Part shown: positions 36,716 through 46,001 of the stretch, piece after piece | Layout of the letters: each line of letters starts with the position of its first letter | Position numbering within the stretch: the first letter of the stretch is position 1 | Assembly (NCBI RefSeq): GCF_000001735.4 | Contig: NC_003070.9 | Location: 10,162,001-10,226,000 of the forward strand | Reading direction: 5' to 3' | DNA from: Arabidopsis thaliana | Taxonomy: Eukaryota; Streptophyta; Magnoliopsida; Brassicales; Brassicaceae | DNA length: 64,000 nucleotides | Position numbers and translations under genes: made by a program | Notes under the pieces: model-generated | The model's input: the letters and a program-made list of their open reading frames with translations, nothing else | The model's database searches: none | Told to the model about the DNA's origin: nothing

Positions 36716-36861
36716 GTAAGCTAACACACGTATATAGTACTAACATTGTTATATGTGTAAGATGTGTTTTTATTACAATTAGAAATTCAGAAACACTAAG
36801 TTAATCACATTCAAACTCAAAATCTCTCGTTACTCAAGTAATCGTTCTCTCTCTGCACTCT

Positions 36862-38962
36862 ATGGATTCTCCCGAGTCGAAGCTCATATCACTTGCTACT
36901 CAGCTCATCTCTCTAGACAACTCTTCGGATTTGGAGCTCGTATCATGTACTATTATTCAAATAATATCTCTCGTTAGCTCAATGGATTTGGATTCGCAGC
37001 CGAAGCCCGAGACGAAGCTCATGTCACTCATAGCTCAAACAATCTCTCTTTTCAACTCCATGGATTTGGATTCCCAGCCGGAGCCGTTAAGGAATCTCAT
37101 ATCACTCATTACTCAAGAATTATCTCTCCAAAACTCTATAGATTCTGATTCTGAGCCAAAGCCTAATTCACAGGTTATGTCACTCTACTCTGAAACATTC
37201 AAACTCAAGCCGAGACCGGAGCTCATATCGATCATCGTTCAAATATACAGTCTTTTCATGTCGCCGGAGCCGGATTTCACAGATTCAGATTCGGGTTCGA
37301 GTTCAGATTCGGAGATGGAGTCAAAGCTCATATCAGTCATTTCTCAAATACTCACAGTCGACACGGTTGTGGTAACGGGTGAGGAGTTGGATGAGTCGCA
37401 AAAGATGTCAAAAACGAAATCACTTATTTTACGTTTTAGTCAACTAATCTCTCTTGTCAGCTCTATGGACTTGGATTCGGAGCCGGAGCCAGAGTCGGAG
37501 CTCATATCACTCATTAAGCAAATAATATCTTTCAGCAACTCAATATCGGATTCAAACCAGAAAGTGTTTCTGTTGTGAGGAGGATCTCGAAAAGATATTC
37601 TACTATTGCTCGGATTGTGATTATGCTATGAATATAGTTTGTGCGGAAAAACCACCAGTCTTGTATATAGACCATCCGAATTGGCATCAGCATACACTTG
37701 CTCTCTTTCCTAGACAAGCTTTCTTAACTTGCAATGTGTGCGCCTTGGCCGATGCAAGCTCTCCTATCTATATGTGTCCCCCTTGTGATTTTGTGGTCCA
37801 TCTAAGATGTATCAACTTACCACGTGTCATAAGGATATCTCGCCACCCCCATCGCATCTCTTTTACCCCTTTGTTCGACCAACGAGATAGATCTTGTGGT
37901 GTTTGTCGCGAAACTATCGACAACGATTTTGGGGGTTATTCTTGCATCAAGGATGATTGTTCGTACGGAGCACATTCAAGATGTGCCACACAAAGAAATG
38001 TGTGGGATGGCATAGAGCTTGAAGGGGTGTTAGAAGAGATTGAAGAAGAAGTTGAGCCGTTTGTGACGATAAGTGATGGAATCATACAACATTTTAGTCA
38101 TCAACAACATCATTTGAGACTTGATGAGAACAAAGACAGAGATTACGATGACAGTAAGCAGTGTGATGCATGCATCACACCAATCTATTTTGGTAACCTC
38201 TACTCTTGTATACAATGCAGCTTCATTCTTCACGAAGAATGTGCGAATTTATCTCGCAAAATACATCACCCGATACATCCACCTATGCTCTCCCTAGTGG
38301 GAGGATATAACGAAGTTAGAAAGTATGAGGATAAGTGTTCAGCTTGTCCTTGGTCGTGCATAGCAGGTTTCTTCTATGTGTGTGATAAAGAAGGATGTTA
38401 TTTTAAGATTCATGTGCAGTGCGCTACAATTTCTGAGCCATTAGTCCATGAAAGTCATATGGATCCTTTATTCCTAACATCTAAACCAGGAGAGCAAAGA
38501 GGATGCTCTGTTTGCAAAGATTCAAGACTTGAATGTACAAATGAAACATTCAATTGCATCAAATGCGACTTTGCTTTGTGTTTTGGATGTGCTACTTTAC
38601 CTCAAAATGTGAGGTATAAGCATGATGATCATATTCTCACTCTTTCTTATGGGAAGGAGACAAATACTGAGACATATTGGTGTGAAGTCTGTGAGGAAAA
38701 AGTAAGTTCGAAAGACCGGTTTTATAAGTGTGATGAATATTGTTGTGTCACCTTACACATCAGATGTCTGATTGGGAAGGACTTATACATGAAGCCCGGT
38801 TCATTGTGTATCTACAAGGATGGAAGAAAGCTATTTGTGTTGCCCAATAATCATATGTCTCGACCATCTTGCACAGGTTGTAGGAAGCGATGTCCATACA
38901 AAACAGTGTTGGTGCTTATTCGATTAATATTTTGTTCCACATTTTGTATTCATCATGTTTAG
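36862..38962 (+). CDS. At1g29180: DC1-domain Cys/His-rich protein, N-terminal part out of frame
   Basis: Frame one (36862-37578) encodes about 238 aa made of imperfect 33-residue repeats (ELISLIxQIISL, SMDLDSEPEPE), as seen at the N-terminus of many Arabidopsis DC1 proteins. Frame two carries the zinc-binding part, from RKCFCCEEDLEKIFYYCSDC (about 37559) to 38962. The two frames are offset by one base within 37523-37576 and no GT-AG intron fits, so a one-base insertion (or two-base deletion) probably broke an ancestral single gene. Translation from ATG at 37628 still gives 444 aa with several DC1 modules (CNVCALADASSPIYMCPPCD, CDACITPIYFGNLYSCIQC, CSVCKDSRLECTNETFNCIK, CEVCEEKVSSKDRFYKCDEY). 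DC1 domains are C1-like, with roles in binding lipids or partners. Specific function is unknown. Confidence 0.8.
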
Positions 38963-39044
38963 TCGAGAGATTTGATCAAATAGCTATATGGTTATTGCTC
39001 TTGTTCACTTGTTGTAAGAAATATTATTGAATTTGTAACCGTGT

Positions 39045-39908
39045 TTATGATGAGCTTCCAAAACCAGCTATGACGTGGCCGGGAAAGTCATCAAGATTAA
39101 GAAAACCAAATTCCGGAAGGTCTCGGAACTGCAACTCATGGAAGTGAGGATTCTTGACTAGTTTAAAGTTGAGATCATATGAGAACAAACGGTTGCCTAC
39201 AGGAGCATGCAAGCTAAGTAGAACCTTTGGTCTCTCTTTGAAAACATCAGATTTGAGTTTTCCGAAAAGTCCAAAGGAGTTAAGATATTAGTCCACCGCA
39301 AGTCACGATGAGGACTACATAGACTAAGCTGTCTATCCAAGAACTTGATGGCAACAATCCAATCTTGATCAGGAGGAGAAGAGGACATTGCCACATTCCA
39401 AAAGATTTGGCTTTGACAAGACTTAAGAGCAGTAAGCGGGAGGCAGAGGAATCATTTTCGGGTTTGTCTTAGAAGCCAAGGGGTTAAAAACGTCACTGAT
39501 ACACACAAAACGATCATGAGGGTCACAGAAAACTACCCATCCATGAGAAGTTCCGAGTCCTCTCCCATCAACGATCTCTTGAGGTACTGTTTTGTCAGGT
39601 ACAGTGAGCATATATTCCTTAGCAGCGTCGAACAAGAGAACATCTCCAATGTTTCCGCCACTTCGTAACGCTTCCGTGTTGCACGCAAGTGACAAAAAGG
39701 GGTTGGTGGATGATGATGAAAACAAACGAACCTAACCAAATTAGTACCAAAGAGTTCAGAAACTGAAATTTCAATTCTTTTTTTCAAGTACATAACGTAA
39801 TTTAATTTCCAGAGGAAAAAAATCATTTTTGTTCGGTAAACTGTGAAGCTTACGAGTGAATGGGCTCCTGGGAGAGAGATTGGAGAGTCGGGAGAGAAGC
39901 TGAGACAT
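39045..39908 (-). pseudogene. DUF295 family pseudogene with frameshifts
   Basis: The start reads MSQLLSRLSNLSPRSPFT (39908-39854) before a GTAAGC donor. Exon 2 begins at about 39731 and carries LFSSSSTNPFLSLACN, DVLLFDAAKEYMLTVPDK and GLGTSHGWVVFC, all typical of DUF295 (organelle-targeted F-box-like beta-propeller) proteins. The intron junction is out of phase. A frameshift near 39430 breaks IPLPP...LTALKSC, and another at about 39240-39260 separates ILTPLDFSENSN from SDVFKERPKVLLSLHAPVGN. The end GFGSSS with TAA is at 39045. It converges on the DC1 gene with 82 bases between stops. Confidence 0.8.
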
Positions 39909-39929
39909 TTTTGATAGATTCCACTCAAA

Positions 39930-40672
39930 AAAAATTCTAAATTATGTTTGATGAATTTTAATCTTTGCTATCTTCATTCTTACCATATAGTCGTTAGTCG
40001 TTTACTAACAAGAATAAAAGCTTTTTCTTTTCTTTTCCATTGTCTCTTTTTTTCCCACTTTTAATTTTTGTTAGCTTTTATGGTTGAGGACGAGTGTATG
40101 ATTTTGATGACCACAAATCAAACTTAATGGCTCAAAACTGAAATCTATAAGATGATTCATAGGTTTATCCATGAACGATGAGTTGGATATGCAAAATAAG
40201 AGTGGAAATTTGCCATCATCTCAAATAACATATACACTCCTCGTTTTTCTTAGCATTTCTGTTTATAAGTTAATTATACATAAGCAAAACACACGTGTTT
40301 AGGTTATAGACACCCTAAAATGTTCAATACTAGTTTGTTATTTTATATCAAAATTGTTGGATAACTTTTTATATTAAAAAAGTTATTTACATATGTATAC
40401 TTGGGTCGAAAAATAACTTAAATATAATTAGGATATAATCAAAGGTGTAGTAAGTTTGATAAGAAGAGTACACATCTAAAACAATTAAGAAATTGATGCG
40501 AAGTAAACAAAATATTCTTTTTGGGGTGAATGAGTGTGAATCGGAAGTTAAAATCTTTTGTTCTTGAATATTTTCATTGAAATGCACAACTGACGATAGT
40601 TTAAAAAAAAAGAAGGTGAAAAAAAGTAGCGATTGTTACTATCAAGAAATCCACTAAAACGATGCCGTTTTC
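39930..40672. other. Spacer between DUF295 pseudogene and PADRE gene
   Basis: AT-rich, no supported gene. The right end is the 3' flank of the PADRE gene on the minus strand. Confidence 0.5.
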
Positions 40673-41254
40673 TCAGTCTTCAGTTATGATCTCCGATATG
40701 CTTTCTAAGTGCGGCCTCCAAACGCCGACGCGTCCTTTCCTCCGATCTTTTTGCGTCGCCACTTTCTCCGATAATATCTCCGTCAAGTATCGATCAGACG
40801 AGATCAATAAATCCTTCTCGTAGTTTTTATCTTTAACGTCATTACTTTCGCCGCCGTTACATTTCTCATCACCGTCACGATGCTGCCGGCGATACTGTGA
40901 CCGTTTCTTGACGACGGCGTTTGCGTTACTTTTTTCCCGGCGGATCTTTCCTCCTCCGGCGCATTTATCAGATTTAGTAGCAGGCATGAGGAAATAAATC
41001 TTACCACGTTGGAGCTCAGCTTCGGGAGGGACGATGACGATCTTTGTGGCTGAGATGACGTCACGCTCGTCGTGATCTGACGTTGGAGAAGATGGTTTCT
41101 TGAGTACGTGCTTCGGGTGAGCCTTCATGATTTCGCTGGCCGTGATCGTGCCACTGATCTCCTCCACGTGTCCGTTTGAGTGAACGATTCTGATCACGTC
41201 AAGCGCTCCACACGGTAGAATGCAAGCGATGCAACACCTGATTGTCTCCTTCAT
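40673..41254 (-). CDS. At1g29195: PADRE (DUF4228) domain protein
   Basis: A single exon of 193 aa. It starts MKETIRCCIACILPCGALDV and contains VIRIVHSNGHVEEISGTITA, EIMKAHPKHVLKKP and LQRGKIYFLMPA, the conserved blocks of the plant PADRE domain. The C-terminal half is basic and disordered, ending in WRPHLESISEIITED, which matches the short conserved C-terminal motif of the family. N-terminal Cys pairs may be acylated. Genes of this family are often induced by pathogens and abiotic stress; the molecular role is unknown. A TATAAATA box lies on this strand at about 41453-41446. Confidence 0.9.
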   Translation of the reverse strand: MKETIRCCIACILPCGALDVIRIVHSNGHVEEISGTITASEIMKAHPKHVLKKPSSPTSDHDERDVISATKIVIVPPEAELQRGKIYFLMPATKSDKCAGGGKIRREKSNANAVVKKRSQYRRQHRDGDEKCNGGESNDVKDKNYEKDLLISSDRYLTEILSEKVATQKDRRKGRVGVWRPHLESISEIITED

Positions 41255-41459
41255 TCTTTTTCAGTGAAGAAAAGCAAATAATTTAAAGACTTTGGTTCTT
41301 GTAAAAAATCATCAGAGAAGATTGAAGATGAATATGAGAGAGACGTAAGGTAGTGATCTTGAAGAGAGAAGCTTGAAGAAGAACTAAATTTAAATTGTAA
41401 TTCTTTTCTTTTTTTGAGGAATTTAGACCATGTGTGTTTATTATTTATTTATAGTCATG

Positions 41460-43870
41460 TCTTTTGGTGCGTTTATTATTTTCGATTTTGATGTCGTCTT
41501 GTAAACTTTGATTATTGTATAGTGTATATTTTTGTGTGAGTGTGTATTATATATAGTTTTATGGTTTCTGTTAGTTGCTCTTTTTCTGCTCTTTTTCAGC
41601 GGCTGAATTTAGGATTACATTTTTTTAATATTATTTTGGTATTGCTCGATAACATTTTACCTAAAGCTTATGAAAGATTCTTTTAAATTTCATGACCTGC
41701 CTTGTTCATTTATATATGCATACATACACTGCACCAACAACAGTATAGGGAACTACAAATTGTGATCCGTATATATGTCTTAAAGTCTAGAACAATATTA
41801 CCAAAAATAAAATTCAAAAGTTTGGTATATATTCCTTAGAAAACTTTCCTTTGAACATAAACCACACGAAAAATGTAGAATCATTTGAACAATACCTTAA
41901 TATAAACAAACAAATGGAGTAGTAAGGGAAACAAAGATGTCAAGTAACAAATATAAATATTTCGAATTTTTTTTGTATACATAAGGTGGGGAGAGGGAAC
42001 AAAAGAGGGGTTGAGATAGATGGAATGAATAATTGCACCCAACGATGTAATGCAAAATGTACTTTACCTTTTGGATCCATCGTCTATTAGCATTTTGAGG
42101 GGACCCCTCTTCTTCGCTATAAAGCTTTCAATTATTTTCTTCTTCTTCTTCTTCTTCGATCTTGTTCTTTATTTCTTCATTATCTTATAATGGACATTGT
42201 TGTTCATCTAGGCTGGGTGCTTATGGGTAGACACATGTTGTAGCATCATTGGGTCTCCATCATGTCATCACCACACATTACACATCACTTTCCATAATTC
42301 ACTTAGTTAAGCCTAGAGATTAAAAAAATCATCCAGTCCAAATATTTTTAGTAGTTTAAAAGAAACTTGATAAAATACTTTGATTGCAATATTATAAATG
42401 TAAATTTTGTAATAAACAATCGAGAGCTAAAATTATTTTTTTATCGTAAAAGAATTTCATAAATTAGAAAAGAAAGTAAATACTAGTACGGTTCTTCCAA
42501 ACCCACATAACAACTATTAGAACCAACTTATCATACTTGCAATTTGTGTTTTTTCCTATTGTCTTTTTTGATGTTAACTTTTATTATTCGTTTTGTTGTC
42601 GTTAAGTGACATCAAAAGTCAATCCAATAAGAAATAGTCGAACTTTAGTTTGGATCCTTTTCACTGAATCATGATATGCACGCATCTTGTTGGATTTCAG
42701 TAAATGTTAAATCTTTTTCTTATTCATTAATACTTTTCGAAAATTTGTATATCACAAAACAATACATTTACTGGTCGTATGATCGTCTTTATATCTAATT
42801 TCGAACTTAAATTTACAAAGAAAATTACCTACAAACCTTAACAAATTTTTGCTTATTTCCATAAAACTTCATTGATTTAAATGAGAGAACATATATATAA
42901 TTGTATGATTTATAACGAAGAAGAAGAAGAGAAGTGTGTTTTCAATATATCCGGAAGCAAGATCATGTGGGTTTTGCTTTCCTTTTGAAAGTGATTGACT
43001 CATGGACCCCTCTCTTTCACATTTTGGTGTTTGGTGAACTTCTTTTCACTTCCTTAATTTTGAGCTAATAGAGCATGTAAAAGGTGATTTGAAAAAAAAA
43101 ACAAACATTGGATTAAGTTAGAATTAGCAAGTTTTCCAACACCATTTAGACAAGACTTGAACTATTTGAGTTCAATTAAACTAAACAAATCTTTTTGAAG
43201 AACTAACTTTAATAATTGATGGAGATATAAACAAATTAAAAGTGACATGCAATATTTTGATTGATTTGTTCTGTCTGTAAATTTTGCATCAATTAATACA
43301 AATGATGTTAGTATTTGTAACGGTTCTAACAATTATGCTCAATAAATGTATCATTCGTTTTTAATTGATGTTAGAATTGGATCACTTGTAAACATTGATG
43401 GTTGCTCAAAAAAAAAAAAACTTTATGCAAAAATTAGTTAAATTTTTTTAGTAAATTTTATCAATTAAAAGAGTATTAATTATATATGATGTTATGTAAA
43501 TACGTTAACAAAGTCTTACATGCTATTTATTATTTAATTAAAATAGATATGTTAAAATAATTACTTGGTGTCGATGAGATTTTTTATTCATCTGATTAAC
43601 CCCTTTATAAACTTAATTTAAAATTATGTATTATTCATGTATATTAAGATTTTGTTTAACATGCATTATTGTGTAAAATCACATGTAAGTGTAATATTTT
43701 GCAGGTTTATAAATTAGTTTAAACAAAAAACCAAAAAAGTTAGCTTATTTTTAAGAAAGATATATAGGTATATATTTCAAATTAATTTTATAGTTTTGAC
43801 ATCTTTAAAACAAATACTATTGAACTTTATAGTAGTAGAGGAAACTATCATATTTTTATATTTAGTGAAA
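41460..43870. other. Long spacer upstream of PADRE gene
   Basis: No supported gene. At 42114-42160 there is a TATA-like CTATAAAG followed by a CTT repeat and, at 42191, a 17-codon ORF (MDIVVHLGWVLMGRHML). This has the layout of a short transcription unit but nothing more supports it. Around 43260-43400 motifs like GCATCAATTAATACAAATGATG recall those of the CACTA-like repeat at 33853-34545. Confidence 0.4.
42137..42157. repeat. TTC trinucleotide repeat
   Basis: Seven TTC units in a row, downstream of a TATA-like CTATAAAG. Confidence 0.8.
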
Positions 43871-43879
43871 TGTAGGCTA

Positions 43880-43993
43880 CAAATAGATGTCACGTAGATG
43901 AATGATTGGAAAAATTGTGTTGAACAAAAAACGCTGAATATTATTCAACTCAATCCTATACAAAATATTATTCATCTACGTGACATCCATTTG
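43880..43993. mobile_element. 114-bp foldback (MITE-like) element
   Basis: The arms 43880-43903 and 43970-43993 are inverted copies with one mismatch in 24 (CAAATAGATGTCACGTAGAT against its partner). The centre is AT-rich with a smaller palindrome, TGAATATTATTCA. This is the structure of a short nonautonomous element; no family can be named. Confidence 0.65.
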
Positions 43994-44230
43994 CAACTAA
44001 AGATTCACTCTCTCTTCGTTCTCTTCTCCCTTTACGCTCCATTTTTTTCTCCTTTTGTGCTCTATGTGACCTCTAAAACCCCAAAGAGTACACGATCCAA
44101 TTTTTCTCATCAAAATGATGATTTCAAAATTTAATATTTTCTTCTTCTTTTTCTTATTCTTCTTCTATATGTATGAGCATTCCATAACTCATAACTCATA
44201 CATTAATCCTTTTTTTAATCAAAGCGCAAA

Positions 44231-44574
44231 ATGAAAAATCTTGTTCAAGAAATGATCAAAGCTGTTAAGGCTGTTGTTAAGTGCGGATCTTTCCCAACCA
44301 AGAGGAAGATCCCATTCACGAGCCATGCTGTTGCATCTGCGGCGAGGAAGGTGAATGTTACGTTGGAGAATCTTAAAGAAGAGAAGTGGAGCTCGAAGCT
44401 GACGAAGGATATGACAAGAAGGTTGCAACGGTGTTTCATTATTTGAAGAAGAAATATGGAGCCATTAGGAAATCTGTGACGACAATCTCATTCAATAGCA
44501 AGTACATACAGAAGAAGAAGGGTGGAAAGAATGAAAAGGTGGAGGTGAATCATTTCACAGACCCAATTCACTAG
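44231..44574 (+). pseudogene. Orphan small gene or relic in two frames
   Basis: The first frame (44231-44446) reads MKNLVQEMIKAVKAVVKCGS, then VASAARKVNVTLENLKEEKW. The second frame (44386-44574) continues as ELEADEGYDKKVATVFHYLK and on to VEVNHFTDPIH. Both parts are basic, balanced in composition and look like real protein, and they join naturally if one frameshift is placed near 44390. I do not recognise the family. It follows a pyrimidine-rich leader. It may be a frameshifted gene, or only the first 71-codon ORF may be translated. Confidence 0.35.
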
Positions 44575-44717
44575 AATGTGCATGATTGTGACAACAATCA
44601 ACCTTGAAGAATGAAGAAGAAGAAGAAGAAGCAGCGGCAGGAAGATTTATAAGATTAGATTCGATTATGTATGTGTGTTTTTATTTAAGACTCTTTGTCT
44701 CGATTATGTAATGTTAT

Positions 44718-45095
44718 ATGTAGGAGTGTCAAAATGAGTAACCCAACTCAACTCAACTCATTCTTTCAAATGAGTTTATGGGTTTCCCAACTCATTTAAA
44801 TAATAATTTAATTAATAATTAATATAAAATAATAATCAATAATTTTCATCAAGATTATCATCAAAATTGAGAAATTTATGAAATCACAATTTTTGATTGG
44901 AAAATTATAGTTTTGCGTTTTTTATGGCAAAACTACGAATTTACATTTTGGAAGGAATACATGTTTTGGCGGAAAAATGCGGATTAACATTTATGGCGGA
45001 AAACTCTACCATCCGTCCACCATTGAATTCTATTTCTAAAAATCACATAAGTCCTTCACTGAGGTTTCTCTACAAGAGTTTCCACACACTCTAGT
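44718..45095. mobile_element. Possible hAT-type nonautonomous repeat
   Basis: The segment starts TAGGAGTGTCAAAATGAGTA followed by ACCCAACTCAACTCAACTC, which resembles the ends of plant hAT MITEs (TAGGGGTGTCAAAATGGG...). The following TTTTGCG/GGCAAAACT and TTTTGGCGGAAAA repeats are not coding-like. The right end and the 8-bp target duplication are not found. Confidence 0.3.
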
Positions 45096-45306
45096 TGTCA
45101 TGGTTATTGTGTTTAAGTCCTTTTGGATGCCAAAATACTCTCAAGTCTCAAGTGAAAAACATCAATTCCAAATATGAAGTATTGAAGTGTTTTCCGTTAA
45201 TCCTTGTTTTTAACGAACCTTCATTTCCATCTACGCAATAACACTTTTCAAAACTAAGCAACGAAAAAAGAATTTACCCCCAACGAAAAAATAAAAATAA
45301 AAAAAC

Positions 45307-45378
45307 TCCGTTGCCGGGACTCGAACCCGGGTCTCTCGGGTGAGAGCCGAGTATCCTGACCAGCTAGACTACAACGGA
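45307..45378 (-). tRNA. tRNA-Glu (anticodon CTC)
   Basis: The 72-base gene reads TCCGTTGTAGTCTAGCTGGT at its 5' end on the minus strand, with the acceptor stem TCCGTTG/CAACGGA perfectly paired. The anticodon arm GGCTCTCACC gives CTC. The T arm is CCGGGTTCGAGTCCCGG. A and B box promoters are internal (TAGTCTAGCTGGT and GGTTCGAGTCC). There is no intron. A run of T follows the 3' end on the minus strand (45305 downward), as expected for a pol III terminator. Confidence 0.97.
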
Positions 45379-45389
45379 TAGTTGACACA

Positions 45390-46001
45390 CCGTTACATCT
45401 AATATTATATAACAAAACAATGAAAGAGCAAGTTTGCGTCACAAGTCATTCTCGGGTCTATGCTAAAAAAAACAAAAATGGGTAAAATATAATACAGGGA
45501 TAAATTTCTTGAGATTCCTGACAGATTTCTATGATCTAGGTATTATAACACAGTTTCAAACACACGCATTGTTAAATAAAGGATAGAAGATTCGGTTCCG
45601 TCATGGAGATCGGTAACGATCGACGAACGAGAAAGCAGAAGAACAGAAGCTATCTGTTCTGGTGTGATTTGTTCACATGTAGCTATCTCCATACCCAATC
45701 TTCTTCATTAAGGTTTATGTCGTGGCTCTTCTTATTTATAAAAACTTTTTTTTTTTGCCTTGCGTTTTACTCTTCCCATTAAAAAAGAATTCAGAGATTC
45801 CTCAACAACTATGTTAGCTTCACTTAGAATTAATTTGTTCTGTCGGGATTCCTCCACACTTTTTTCACCAATTGTCATATTTTATTGTTGAATATTTTGG
45901 TTCCATCAATCTCTTAATTGCTTGCCATACATCGAGAGAGTTCTTGATTCATTTTGCATTTCCTAAATAGTTTATGAGCTGAGAGAAGAGACAGATCATT
46001 A
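45390..46001. other. Upstream region of O-fucosyltransferase gene
   Basis: Contains the 5' flank of the tRNA gene and the promoter and leader of the next gene. No other gene is seen. Confidence 0.5.

Noticed and set aside
45379-45400. TTGACACACCGTTA after the tRNA as the right end of the hAT-like repeat
   Set aside because: It matches the left end (TAGGAGTGTCAA) only loosely and no target duplication is present.
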